Assembly (NCBI GenBank): GCA_004560375.1
Contig: SFVC01000011.1
Span: 1 to 60,127, forward strand
Direction: 5' to 3'
DNA from: a bacterium
GTDB taxonomy: Bacteria > Bacillota > Clostridia > Oscillospirales > Oscillospiraceae
Length of the DNA stretch: 60,127 bases
The notes under the pieces: model-generated
Database searches by the model: none
What the model was told of the DNA's origin: nothing
Seen by the model: the letters and a program-made list of their open reading frames with translations, nothing else
Shown here: positions 7,664-15,615 of the stretch, piece by piece
Position numbering within the stretch: the first letter of the stretch is position 1
Layout of the letters: each line of letters opens with the position of its first letter
Translations under genes and position numbers: made by a program

Positions 7664-8980
7664 ATGAGTTATGAGGAAAAGTATATCAGCGTGGAAAAGG
7701 CCCTGTCCTTTGTCAAATCCGGCGACGTGATCGTCACCGGCCTGGGCGCGGCGGAGGCCGGGCTGTTCATGGGCCAGCTGCACACCATCGCCGACCGGGT
7801 GAAGGGGGTCAAGGTGACCAACTGCCTGCCCACCCACCCGTCCGAGATCTATAAGCCGGAGTACGCCGATTCCTTTGAGGTGGACGGCTGGTTCTTCGCC
7901 CCCCAGATGCGTAAGGCCCACGGCAACGGCAACATGGCCTATATCCCCAACCACCTCCACCTGGCGGCCACCAAGCGGCTGCAGTTTGTCAAGCCCAACA
8001 TCTATGTGGGCGCGGCGTCCATGCCGGATAAGCACGGGTATATCTCCCTGTCCCTGTCCAACACCTATGAGAAGCGGATGATCGACGCCGCCGACCTGGT
8101 GATTTTGGAGGTCAACCCCAATATGCCCTATACTCTGGGCGACGTGCAGATCCGGGTGGCCGACGTGGATTATCTCATCCGCGCGGATTATATGCCCCCC
8201 GTCACCCCCGACGCGCCCTTCTCCGAGAAGGATATCGAAATCGGCAAGATCATCGCGGACATGGTGCCCGACGGGGCGTGCATCCAGCTGGGCATCGGCG
8301 GAATTCCCAACGCTGTGGCCAAGTACCTGGAGAGCAAGAACGACCTGGGCGTGCACACCGAGATGCTCACCAGCAACATGATGCGCCTGGCCAAGATGGG
8401 CGTCATCACCGGCAAGTGCAAGCAGATCAACAACGGCAAGATGGTGACCACCTTTGCCATGGGCGTGCCCGAGCTGTATGAGTTCATGGACTACAACCCC
8501 TCTGTGGCGGTGATGGACGGCGCGTGGGTCAACGATCCCTATGTGATCGCCCAGAACGACAACCAGATCTCCATCAACACCTCCCTGGAGGTGGATCTGA
8601 CCGGCCAGTGCGCCAGCGAGTCCATCGGCTCCCACCAGTACTCCGGCACCGGCGGCCAGGCGGACACCGCCATCGGCGCCCAGATGTCCAAGGGCGGCAA
8701 GTCCATTATCGCCCTGTACTCCACCGCCATGGTGAAGGATCCCGCCACCGGCGAGCGGCACGAAGTGTCCAAAATCGTGCCCCAGCTGACGCCGGGCGCG
8801 GCGGTGACACTGCACCGCAGCGACGTGGATCGGGTGGTGACCGAGTACGGCGTGGCCGAGCTGCGGGGCACCAGCCTGCGGGATCGGGTGGCCCGGCTGA
8901 TCGAGATCGCCCACCCCAAGTTCCGGGAGGAGCTCTGGGAGCAGGCGGTTCAGGTGGGCATCCTGGGCAAGCGCCGCTAA
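7664..8980 (+). CDS. Acetyl-CoA hydrolase/transferase-family CoA-transferase (4-hydroxybutyrate/butyrate CoA-transferase type)
   Basis: The ATG at 7664 lies 9 bases after GAGAGGAG; an upstream TTG at 7658 is too close to that site. The resulting 438 residues equal the usual length of clostridial 4-hydroxybutyrate CoA-transferases. The enzyme moves CoA from acetyl-CoA or a similar donor to a free carboxylate, using a covalent glutamyl-CoA intermediate. The expected glutamate lies in GVHTEM at residue 233. A glycine-rich QLGIGGIPNAVA block and a SGTGGQAD block complete the family pattern. In this locus it probably activates the acid imported by the Liv system. The exact acid is unknown. Confidence 0.9.
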   Translation: MSYEEKYISVEKALSFVKSGDVIVTGLGAAEAGLFMGQLHTIADRVKGVKVTNCLPTHPSEIYKPEYADSFEVDGWFFAPQMRKAHGNGNMAYIPNHLHLAATKRLQFVKPNIYVGAASMPDKHGYISLSLSNTYEKRMIDAADLVILEVNPNMPYTLGDVQIRVADVDYLIRADYMPPVTPDAPFSEKDIEIGKIIADMVPDGACIQLGIGGIPNAVAKYLESKNDLGVHTEMLTSNMMRLAKMGVITGKCKQINNGKMVTTFAMGVPELYEFMDYNPSVAVMDGAWVNDPYVIAQNDNQISINTSLEVDLTGQCASESIGSHQYSGTGGQADTAIGAQMSKGGKSIIALYSTAMVKDPATGERHEVSKIVPQLTPGAAVTLHRSDVDRVVTEYGVAELRGTSLRDRVARLIEIAHPKFREELWEQAVQVGILGKRR

Positions 8981-8994
8981 GGAGGTGCGCGGGT

Positions 8995-9810
8995 ATGGCC
9001 AGCTTTGACTTTCAGGGCAAAAGCATCTACTACGAGGAATATGGTCAGGGCAAGCCCCTGCTGGTGCTCAACGGCATCATGATGTCCTGCAAGAGCTGGG
9101 CGGAGTTTGTGGAGCCCTTCTCCCAGTCCAACCGGCTAATCCTGCTGGACTTCCTGGATCAGGGCCGCTCCGCCCGGATGGACGGGCCCTATGACCAGGC
9201 CATCCAGGCCGAGGTGACGCTGGCCCTGCTGGATCACCTGGGGATTGACCGGGCCTGCGTGCTGGGCATCTCCTATGGCGGGGAGGTGGCGCTGCGCTTT
9301 GCCATCGGCCACCCCCAGCGGGTGGAGCGGCTGATGCTGTTCAACACCACCGCCCGCACCGGCCCCTGGCTGGGGGATATCGGCGACGCGTGGAACCTGG
9401 CCTCCGGGGACGCGGACGCCTACTATCTCACCACCATTCCGGTGATCTACTCCCCGGCCTTCTACCGGGAGCAGCAGGATTGGATGGCTAAACGCCGGGA
9501 GACCCTCCGCCCGGTGTTCGGCGACCCCAACTTCATCCAGCCCATGATCCGCCTGACCAACAGCGCCCGGAGCTATGACGTGACGGATCGCCTGGGGGAG
9601 ATCCAGGCCCCCACCCTGATCGTATCCTGCCAGCAGGACTATCTCACCCCCATGGAGGAGCAGCAGCTGCTCCACCAGCGCATTCCCAACAGCCACTATG
9701 TGGTGATACCCGGCAGCGGCCATGCCTCCATGTACGAGCAGCCGATGCTGTTTGCCGCGCTGGCGCTGGGGTTCTGCAACACCTCCAAGGCAGAATACCA
9801 CATAACTTGA
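8995..9810 (+). CDS. Alpha/beta hydrolase (second of three)
   Basis: The 271-residue protein is in the same operon as the CoA-transferase, 14 bases downstream, with AAGGAGG before the ATG. The nucleophile elbow is GISYGG (Ser93), the acid is in LIVSCQQD, and the His in GSGHASMYE. It is similar to the 6818-7648 hydrolase, including SYGGEVA and a shared domain layout. It may hydrolyse an ester or thioester formed in this pathway. It is the last gene before the separate promoter of the TetR gene. Confidence 0.85.
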   Translation: MASFDFQGKSIYYEEYGQGKPLLVLNGIMMSCKSWAEFVEPFSQSNRLILLDFLDQGRSARMDGPYDQAIQAEVTLALLDHLGIDRACVLGISYGGEVALRFAIGHPQRVERLMLFNTTARTGPWLGDIGDAWNLASGDADAYYLTTIPVIYSPAFYREQQDWMAKRRETLRPVFGDPNFIQPMIRLTNSARSYDVTDRLGEIQAPTLIVSCQQDYLTPMEEQQLLHQRIPNSHYVVIPGSGHASMYEQPMLFAALALGFCNTSKAEYHIT

Positions 9811-9819
9811 ATAAACTGG

Positions 9820-9848
9820 TTGATTTTACGGCTGAGAAGGGGTATACT
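9820..9848 (+). promoter_or_regulatory. Promoter for the TetR-family regulator
   Basis: TTGATT (9820-9825), a 17-base spacer and TATACT (9843-9848) precede the regulator. The sequence ATGAACCG at 9857 matches the first half of the 596/738 dyads in about the same position relative to the -10, which could be an imperfect autoregulatory site. Confidence 0.6.
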
Positions 9849-9892
9849 GGAAGCTAATGAACCGACCCAAGCAAAGGGAGGAGGCGTTAGAA

Positions 9893-10627
9893 TTGGATCA
9901 CAGAGCCCTGATCAACCGGCCGAAAACAAAAAAAGGGCGGGAAACGCTCAACCGCATTGTGAGCGCCGCCGCCCAGGAGTTTTACGAAAAGGGATACCAC
10001 AACGCGTCTATCAACGACATCACACGGCGGGCGGGAGTGGCATCGGGCACGTTTTACGTCTACTTTGACGGAAAGTACAACCTGTACAAATTTTTGCTGC
10101 TGCAATGCAGCCACATGATCCGGAAGCACCAGAACCAGGCGGTTCAGAACTGCGCCAGCCGCCGGGAGGCGGAGGAGGTCGGCCAGCGGGAGTGGCTGAA
10201 GTTTGTGCGGGAAAACCGCTATGTCTATCACATCATCTGGGAATCGCTGTACATCGACAAGCAGCTGTTCACCGACTATTATGTGGACTTTTGCCATGCC
10301 TATATGCGGGGCATCGACGCGGCCAAGGCGGCGGGGGAGATCCGCGCCGATATTGACAGCGAGGTGCTGGCCTATGCCCTGATGGGGATCTCCCACTTTC
10401 TGGGCCTGAACTGGGGACTGTTCCAGGACTACCCCACCAATGAGGAAATGGTGGTGGAGAGCTTTATGCGGATCATCAGCTCGGGGATCTTTGCCGAGCC
10501 GATGGAGACAGCGGAACCGGTTCCCGTGGATCTCCCCATCTCCATCGAGGTGGAGTTTGACGACGATGACGATCTGGAGGATGAGGGCGGGGAGGAGGCG
10601 TTTGTGGAACCCTCGCCGAAAAAGTAG
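9893..10627 (+). CDS. TetR/AcrR-family transcriptional regulator
   Basis: An N-terminal TetR helix-turn-helix (LNRIVSAAAQEFYEKGYHNASINDI, ASGTFYVYF) is followed by a ligand-binding helical domain and an acidic tail (DDDDDLEDEGGEE). I chose the TTG at 9893, which sits 7 bases after GGGAGGAGG; an in-frame ATG at 9857 would fall almost on the predicted transcription start with no ribosome site. With the TTG start the protein is 244 residues. TetR regulators next to acyl-CoA genes usually repress and are released by acyl-CoA ligands. It is the obvious candidate to bind the two dyads at 596 and 738, although that assignment is inference. Confidence 0.85.
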   Translation: MDHRALINRPKTKKGRETLNRIVSAAAQEFYEKGYHNASINDITRRAGVASGTFYVYFDGKYNLYKFLLLQCSHMIRKHQNQAVQNCASRREAEEVGQREWLKFVRENRYVYHIIWESLYIDKQLFTDYYVDFCHAYMRGIDAAKAAGEIRADIDSEVLAYALMGISHFLGLNWGLFQDYPTNEEMVVESFMRIISSGIFAEPMETAEPVPVDLPISIEVEFDDDDDLEDEGGEEAFVEPSPKK

Positions 10628-10674
10628 CGGCGGCAAGCGGCTCCTCCGGAATCTACCGAAAGGAACAACATTTC

Positions 10675-11691
10675 ATGTATACACAGCAGTTTTTGAACAC
10701 CAGGCGGCTGAACACCGCCTACTACCGGGCGGGAGAGGGGAATAGCCGGAAGCTGCTCCTGATCCACGGCAATGTGTCCTCCTCCGCGTTTTATCTGCCC
10801 CTGATGGAGGAACTGTCTCAGCAGTTCGACGCCGCGGCTCCCGATCTGCGGTGCTTCGGCGATTCCAGCGCCCTGCCGGTGGACGCCACCCGGGGCTTCC
10901 GGGACTGGACGGACGACCTGGCGGAGTTTACGGCCGGGTTGGAGTGGAAACACTTTATCGTGGCCGGCTGGTCCATGGGCGGATGCGTGGCGATGCAGTA
11001 TGCCATCGATCACCCGGAGCAGGTGGACGGATTGCTCCTCATCAATCCCGGGTCGCCCTACGGCTTCGGCGGGACGAAGGGCGCGGACGGCGTCATGCTG
11101 GATCCGCCCGGGCTGGCCTCCGGGGGAGGCTGCGCCAATCAGAAGCTGGTGAAGGCCCTGCTGACCGGCGAGCGGGAGTTCCTGCGAACCACCTTGAACA
11201 GCGTTTATTTCAAGCCCCCCTTCCGTATGGAGCAGGACTGGGAGGAGCGGTTCATCGATGAAATGCTCAAAACCAAGGTGGGCGAAGGAATGTACCCCGG
11301 AAACACCACCATTGTCACCCAATGGCCCCTGGTGGCGGCGGGGGATAAGGGCGTGTGCAACACTATGGCGCCCAACCACGGGAATCTGTCCGCCCTGGCG
11401 GATATTCCGGTGAAACCGCCTGTGCTGTGGGTGCGGGGGGACAGCGACATTATGGTGAGCGATACCTCAGTGTGTGATTTTGGCTACCTGGGGCAGGCGG
11501 GCCTCGCCCCCGGCTGGCCGGGGGCAGAGGTGATCCCGCCCCAGCCCATGGTGTCCCAGACCAGGGGGCTGCTGGAGAAGTACGCAGCCAACGGTGGACG
11601 CTTCCAGGAGCTGATTCTGCCCGGCGGGCACGGTTGCCATCTGGAGTCGCCGGCGGCATTCATCAAGGGCGTGGAGGCCTTTTTCGCGTAA
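10675..11691 (+). CDS. Alpha/beta hydrolase (third of three)
   Basis: The 338-residue enzyme has oxyanion motif HGNVS, nucleophile elbow GWSMGG (Ser100), an acidic residue in WVRGDSD and a His in PGGHGCHLE. It carries a longer cap region than the two upstream hydrolases and is only distantly related to them. It follows the TetR gene by 47 bases with an AAAGGAAC site, and is closed by a strong terminator at 11736. It is probably part of the same regulon. The substrate is not evident. Confidence 0.85.
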   Translation: MYTQQFLNTRRLNTAYYRAGEGNSRKLLLIHGNVSSSAFYLPLMEELSQQFDAAAPDLRCFGDSSALPVDATRGFRDWTDDLAEFTAGLEWKHFIVAGWSMGGCVAMQYAIDHPEQVDGLLLINPGSPYGFGGTKGADGVMLDPPGLASGGGCANQKLVKALLTGEREFLRTTLNSVYFKPPFRMEQDWEERFIDEMLKTKVGEGMYPGNTTIVTQWPLVAAGDKGVCNTMAPNHGNLSALADIPVKPPVLWVRGDSDIMVSDTSVCDFGYLGQAGLAPGWPGAEVIPPQPMVSQTRGLLEKYAANGGRFQELILPGGHGCHLESPAAFIKGVEAFFA

Positions 11692-11735
11692 ACGGAGGGC
11701 CTGCTCTACCCGGCTGCCCTTTGGGAACAAGTCAT

Positions 11736-11771
11736 AAAAGCGCCTGATTTCCCCGGAGATCAGGCGCTTTT
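11736..11771. terminator. Bidirectional Rho-independent terminator
   Basis: A 13-bp perfect stem (11736-11748 with 11759-11771) is flanked by A- and T-runs. It ends the acyl-degradation locus. The following 270 bases to the HU gene hold only a promoter and a GC-rich leader. Confidence 0.9.
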
Positions 11772-11891
11772 ATTGTTGCGCCCCAAGAGGAACGGGGAGT
11801 CGCAGCTACGGAGCAGCAGACCCAAAGGGGAACGGCCCACTGGCGCAGCCTGTTATTCATGGCGCTTTTCCTGCTTTTCGGGCAAACCCTA

Positions 11892-11920
11892 TTGCCAGGC
11901 GCCCGGATTTTTGCTATGGT
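11892..11920 (+). promoter_or_regulatory. Promoter for the HU-like gene
   Basis: TTGCCA (11892-11897), a 17-base spacer and TATGGT (11915-11920) give a recognisable promoter. The leader of about 115 bases contains GC-rich inverted repeats but no riboswitch I recognise. Confidence 0.5.
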
Positions 11921-12043
11921 ACAAGGGTAAGTGTGCGCCCGGCTGATCTGCCTGGGAAGCAAAAAAGATCGGGAACGGGGAGACCGTCCCCACCCGCAGG
12001 GATCCCGCGGGCGGAGCCTCTCCTTGCCGGAACAGGAGGAACG

Positions 12044-12328
12044 ATGAATAAGCAGAAGCTGATTAGACGGGTGGCGGACAAGACCGGACTGACGCAGAAG
12101 GACTGCGGCGCCGTTCTGGAAGGGGTGCTGTCCGTAGTCATGGAGGCCCTGGAAGCGGGGGAGGCGGTTAAGCTCGCCGGCTTCGGCAGCTTTGAGGTGA
12201 AGCGCAGGGCCGCCAGGATAGGGCGCAACCCCAAGACTAAGGAGATCGTAGACATACCGGCGCAGGCCGCCCCGGTGTTCAGGCCGGGGAAGGGGCTGAA
12301 GAGAACTGTGGCCGGCGGCGGCAAATAG
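12044..12328 (+). CDS. hup: HU/IHF-family DNA-binding protein
   Basis: The 94-residue protein is a full-length bacterial histone-like protein. The helical dimerisation part (LIRRVADKTGLTQKDCGAVLEGVLSVV) is followed by the conserved GFGSFEV strand and the DNA-binding arm GRNPKTKE. HU dimers bend and compact DNA. The start ATG follows CAGGAGGA. The arm's intercalation motif reads RNPKT, as in standard HU. It is monocistronic or weakly linked to the L,D-transpeptidase downstream. The genome may encode other HU copies. Confidence 0.92.
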   Translation: MNKQKLIRRVADKTGLTQKDCGAVLEGVLSVVMEALEAGEAVKLAGFGSFEVKRRAARIGRNPKTKEIVDIPAQAAPVFRPGKGLKRTVAGGGK

Positions 12329-12456
12329 CAGCACGTTCCGCGCCCAAGAATGTGGTATCATGGGACGGAAGACGGGGTGTCCGGCTCCGAAGGAGAGCGT
12401 CCGGGACGGAGCGTGCGCCCCCACGTCCCCCACCTAAGAAGGAGGATTCAAGCGAG

Positions 12457-13812
12457 ATGAAAAGACGAACCAGAGGCCTTTTGTTGGCCATTCTGCTGGC
12501 CCTGTCCCTGGTGGGAGGGAGCGTCCAGCCGGCCCGGGCCGCCGGCGCCGTGGCCGGCAACGGCAGGCCCTACTACATCACCGTGAACCGCACCGCCAAC
12601 GTGGTGACCGTGTACGGCCTTGACGAGAACGGGTACTACACCGTCCCCGTCAAGGCGATGATCTGCTCCGTGGGCAAGCGGGGCAGCGTCACCCCCCGGG
12701 GGAACTACTCCCTGGGGAGCAGGCGGGCCTGGTGCCACATGATCGACGGATCCTGGGGCCAGTACGCCACCTCGTTCTACGGGAGCTACTTATTCCACTC
12801 CGTCTGCTACTCCGCCGCCGACCCCGCCACGCTGCTGACCTATGAGTATAATATGCTGGGCGGGCCGGCCTCCCTGGGCTGCGTCCGGCTTCAGACCGCC
12901 GACGCCAAATGGATCTATGACAACTGCGCCGCCGGCACCAAGGTGAAGGTCTTTGACAGCGACGATCCCGGCCCCCTGGGCAAGCCGGACAAGGTGGTGG
13001 ATCAGATCACTCCGGCCATGGACAACGGCTGGGATCCCACCGACCCCAGGGGGAATAACCCCTGGCGGGCCGTGCTGGCTACGTCGGTGGGGCTCAGCGC
13101 GGCGCAGGTCTCCCTGACCGCGGGGGAGAGCCTGACCCTGACCGCCTCCGTCACGCCGGCCACCGCCACCTATCCTGCCGCCGTGTGGGCCAGCAGCGAT
13201 CCCCAGGTGGCCTCGGTGAACGGCGCGGGCCGTGTGGTGGGGTTGAAGCCGGGCAGCGCCGTGATCACGGTGGCCCGGGGCAGCGCCCGCGCCAGCTGCA
13301 CGGTGACGGTGAGCAAGACGCTGCTGCCCTTCTCCGATCTGGCGCCGGGGGCCTGGTACTACGGCTCCATCCGGGCCGTCTGCGAGGCGGGCCTGATGGA
13401 GGGGACAAGCGCCACGGCCTTTTCCCCGGATGCGCCGGTGACCTGTGAGGTGGTGAGGCAGGCGCGGCTCCACCTGACGGGCGGCGCGGAGCCGGAACCC
13501 AGCCCGGAGCCCAGCCCGGAGTCCGATCCGGAGCGCGTCCTCACCCGGCAAGAGCTGGCTGTGCTGCTCTACCAATGCGAGACGGAGCGGTTTGGCGTTC
13601 CGAAGGATGGATTCGCGCCTCTTTCCCGCTTTACCGATGGGGAGACGGTGGACGATGACGCCCGGATGGCCATGAGCTGGGCGGTTGGCAGCGGCTTGAT
13701 CCAGGGGACGGCGGGGGATCGCCTGGAGCCCGAGGCGGCGGCGAGCCGGGGCCAGGCGGCGGTGATCCTGCACCGGTATCTTTTGCACCATGGGGCGGCT
13801 GCCGGCAAATAG
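12457..13812 (+). CDS. Secreted L,D-transpeptidase (YkuD) with Ig-like and SLH-type domains
   Basis: The ATG at 12457 follows AAGGAGGA; a longer frame from 12352 has no site. A signal peptide (about residues 1-29, ending PARAAG) leads to a YkuD catalytic domain with His114 (YLFHSV) and the active-site SLGCVRL motif (Cys142, Arg144). A BIG2-like immunoglobulin domain follows at about 210-285 (LTAGESLTLTASVTPATATYP). The C-terminal third has two SLH-like segments (LPFSDLAPGAWYYGSIRAVCEAGLMEG and a degenerate second one) separated by a Pro-Glu repeat. The protein should cross-link peptidoglycan or attach to it at the surface. Length is 451 residues. Confidence 0.88.
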   Translation: MKRRTRGLLLAILLALSLVGGSVQPARAAGAVAGNGRPYYITVNRTANVVTVYGLDENGYYTVPVKAMICSVGKRGSVTPRGNYSLGSRRAWCHMIDGSWGQYATSFYGSYLFHSVCYSAADPATLLTYEYNMLGGPASLGCVRLQTADAKWIYDNCAAGTKVKVFDSDDPGPLGKPDKVVDQITPAMDNGWDPTDPRGNNPWRAVLATSVGLSAAQVSLTAGESLTLTASVTPATATYPAAVWASSDPQVASVNGAGRVVGLKPGSAVITVARGSARASCTVTVSKTLLPFSDLAPGAWYYGSIRAVCEAGLMEGTSATAFSPDAPVTCEVVRQARLHLTGGAEPEPSPEPSPESDPERVLTRQELAVLLYQCETERFGVPKDGFAPLSRFTDGETVDDDARMAMSWAVGSGLIQGTAGDRLEPEAAASRGQAAVILHRYLLHHGAAAGK

Positions 13813-13842
13813 CGGAGAACAGGATAAACGGAAGCTGCAGCA

Positions 13843-13866
13843 GGGCTTCGCCGGTTGGCGAAGCCC
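13843..13866. terminator. Hairpin after the L,D-transpeptidase gene
   Basis: A perfect 10-bp stem (13843-13852 with 13857-13866) has a GGTT loop. The T-run is poor, so termination may be partial. Confidence 0.5.
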
Positions 13867-13923
13867 CGCTTGCTTTGAGCGGCCCCGATCCGGCGCCTCC
13901 GCCCGTCTCCTTGGGTCCGACAG

Positions 13924-13972
13924 TTGCGCGGTGTGGCCGGATGTGTTAAAATTGTTTTTGTGATGTCATCAC
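13924..13972 (+). promoter_or_regulatory. Promoter and dyad upstream of the thiol-redox operon
   Basis: TTGCGC (13924-13929), a 17-base spacer and TAAAAT (13947-13952) form the promoter. The dyad GTGATGTCATCAC (13960-13972) covers the predicted start site and resembles a shortened Crp/Fnr-type box. A regulator binding here would repress. Confidence 0.5.
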
Positions 13973-14033
13973 GGAAGGGCGGGAAAAAACAGTCTATCAT
14001 GAGGCCATAAGAAAAAACAAGGAGGACTGCAAT

Positions 14034-14345
14034 ATGTCTGCACTCAACATCAACAAAAGCAATTTTCAGGATGAAGTGGTGAACTCCGATCGGCCCGTCC
14101 TTCTGGATTTCTGGGCGCCCTGGTGCGGCCCCTGCCGCATGGTGGTGCCCATCGTGGAGGAGATCGCGGGGGAGCGCCCCGATGTCAAGGTGGGCAAAGT
14201 CAATGTGGATGAGGAGCAGGAGCTGGCTCGCCAGTTTGGCGTGATGAGCATCCCGACCCTGGTGGTGATGCGGGAGGGTAAGATCGTCCGGCAGGCGGTG
14301 GGGGCCCAGCCCAAGCCGCAGATCCTGGCTATGCTGGACGCCTGA
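14034..14345 (+). CDS. trxA: Thioredoxin
   Basis: This 103-residue cytosolic protein has the canonical thioredoxin fold and WCGPC active site (Cys31, Cys34), the buried Asp of LLDFWAPW and the cis-Pro in SIPTLVV. It reduces protein disulfides and is recycled by thioredoxin reductase encoded at 15616 in the same cluster. AAGGAGG precedes the ATG. It opens a run of eight same-strand thiol-redox genes. Confidence 0.95.
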   Translation: MSALNINKSNFQDEVVNSDRPVLLDFWAPWCGPCRMVVPIVEEIAGERPDVKVGKVNVDEEQELARQFGVMSIPTLVVMREGKIVRQAVGAQPKPQILAMLDA

Positions 14346-14378
14346 TGGGACAACAGGAAACATAAGGAGGGTATCAAG

Positions 14379-14750
14379 ATGAAACAGACCGATTTTGTGG
14401 TGACCCTGTTTGAGGGGAAGGAAAATGCCAACAACCTGACCGTTGCCGTGGTCATGGGCGTCAACGCGTTGAAGCAGGGGTACAGCGCCAGCATTATCCT
14501 GATGGTGCACGCCGTGGCGCTGGGCCAGCCGGATGCCGCCAAAGGGGTAGACATCGGAGCGCCCTTCCCGCCGGCGGACAAAACGCTGGAGGAGTTTTTG
14601 AGCCTGGGCGGGCAGGTGTGCATCTGCAACGCCTGCATGGAGCACAACGGCTTTCACGCCGAACAGATGGATCCGCGCTATGTGCTGATCAACGCGCCGG
14701 ACGTGGTCAGCCTGCTGATGAACGCGAAGGGTTCGCTGCAAATCACCTGA
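14379..14750 (+). CDS. DsrE-family protein
   Basis: This 123-residue protein has the DsrE/DsrF-like fold pattern: a hydrophobic first strand, a KGVDIGAPF turn, and a cysteine-bearing loop (GGQVCICNACMEHNGF) where family members carry the persulfide Cys. Such proteins relay sulfur or sense reactive sulfur. It lies 33 bases after trxA with AAGGAGG, and before a CoA-binding protein, suggesting sulfane-sulfur or persulfide handling with thioredoxin. The specific donor and acceptor are not evident. Confidence 0.8.
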   Translation: MKQTDFVVTLFEGKENANNLTVAVVMGVNALKQGYSASIILMVHAVALGQPDAAKGVDIGAPFPPADKTLEEFLSLGGQVCICNACMEHNGFHAEQMDPRYVLINAPDVVSLLMNAKGSLQIT

Positions 14751-14780
14751 TCCGAATAGAGAACAGGAGGAGGTAACCAC

Positions 14781-15137
14781 ATGGAACTGGAACAAGTCAT
14801 GGAGCAAAAGTCCTTTGTCGTGGTGGGCGACACCCTGAACGAGGAGAAGTATGCCGCCAAGATCAAGCATGCCATGCTGGAGCATGGATATCAGGTTCAG
14901 TGCGTGGGCAAGGAGTTGGCCTCGCTCAACGACGTCACCGGCGAGATCGATATTGTTGACCTGTGCATCCGGGCGGATCGGGGCCTGGAGCTGCTTCGGA
15001 ACTGCGAAAAGCCCTTCAAAAGCGTGGTGATCCAGCCGGGAGCCTCCAGCGACGAGTTGGTTCAATACCTTCAGGATCACCAGATCCCCTATATCGATGG
15101 GTGCCTCCTGGTGGGCTTGAAGCTGTACCGGTCGTGA
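14781..15137 (+). CDS. CoA-binding domain protein
   Basis: The 118-residue protein is a single Rossmann-type CoA_binding_2 domain. It shows KSFVVVGDTLNEEKYAAKI at the start, the IDIVDLCIRADRG middle motif and a VIQPGASSDEL motif. In redox clusters such small proteins may bind CoA or CoA disulfide/persulfide. Ribosome site AGGAGG is 10 bases before the ATG. It is in the same direction as and 30 bases after the DsrE gene. Its partner and reaction are unknown. Confidence 0.75.
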   Translation: MELEQVMEQKSFVVVGDTLNEEKYAAKIKHAMLEHGYQVQCVGKELASLNDVTGEIDIVDLCIRADRGLELLRNCEKPFKSVVIQPGASSDELVQYLQDHQIPYIDGCLLVGLKLYRS

Positions 15138-15277
15138 CGGGAACCGCCCTGGGCGCTGTGAGGCGTCCGGGGCGGTTGCTGTACCGCAGGTGCGCCATGG
15201 ATCCCGTGACGTGACTGCGGAAGGGTTGATAAAAAGGGGTTATACTTTGGATATACGAAAGAAAGGAGCTGGCAGAT

Positions 15278-15601
15278 ATGGCGGCTGTCAATCTGGATCA
15301 CAGGCAGTTTGAGGAAGCGCAAAAAGGGGAGCGGCCTGTTTTGGTGGACTTCTGGGCGCCCTGGTGCGGCTACTGCCGCAGGATCGGGCCCGCCTACGAC
15401 AAGATCGCGGAGGAGTATGGGGAGACCCTCACCGTGGGGAAGGTGAACATCGACGAAAACCCTGAACTGGAGGAAGCGGAACAGATCGAGGTGATCCCCA
15501 CGCTGGTGCTGTACCGAAACGGCAGGGCGGTGGATTCCATCGTGGCGCCGGAGTCCAAGGCCGCCATCGACCGCTTCCTCAAAGCGGCCCTGGAACAATA
15601 A
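15278..15601 (+). CDS. Thioredoxin-like protein with a WCGYC active site
   Basis: This second thioredoxin has 107 residues and an intact fold, with active site WCGYC (Cys30, Cys33) instead of WCGPC and cis-Pro in VIPTLVL. The Pro-to-Tyr exchange in the CXXC loop is likely to raise the redox potential and alter partner choice. It lies 14 bases before trxB, so it may be the preferred substrate of that reductase. It follows the CoA-binding gene after a 140-base gap that has only a weak promoter-like sequence (TTGATA near 15225). Confidence 0.9.
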   Translation: MAAVNLDHRQFEEAQKGERPVLVDFWAPWCGYCRRIGPAYDKIAEEYGETLTVGKVNIDENPELEEAEQIEVIPTLVLYRNGRAVDSIVAPESKAAIDRFLKAALEQ

Positions 15602-15615
15602 GGAGGAATACGGAT

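Noticed and set aside
9857..9892. ATG at 9857 as the TetR start
   Set aside because: No ribosome site and almost no leader from the predicted promoter; kept only as an alternative.
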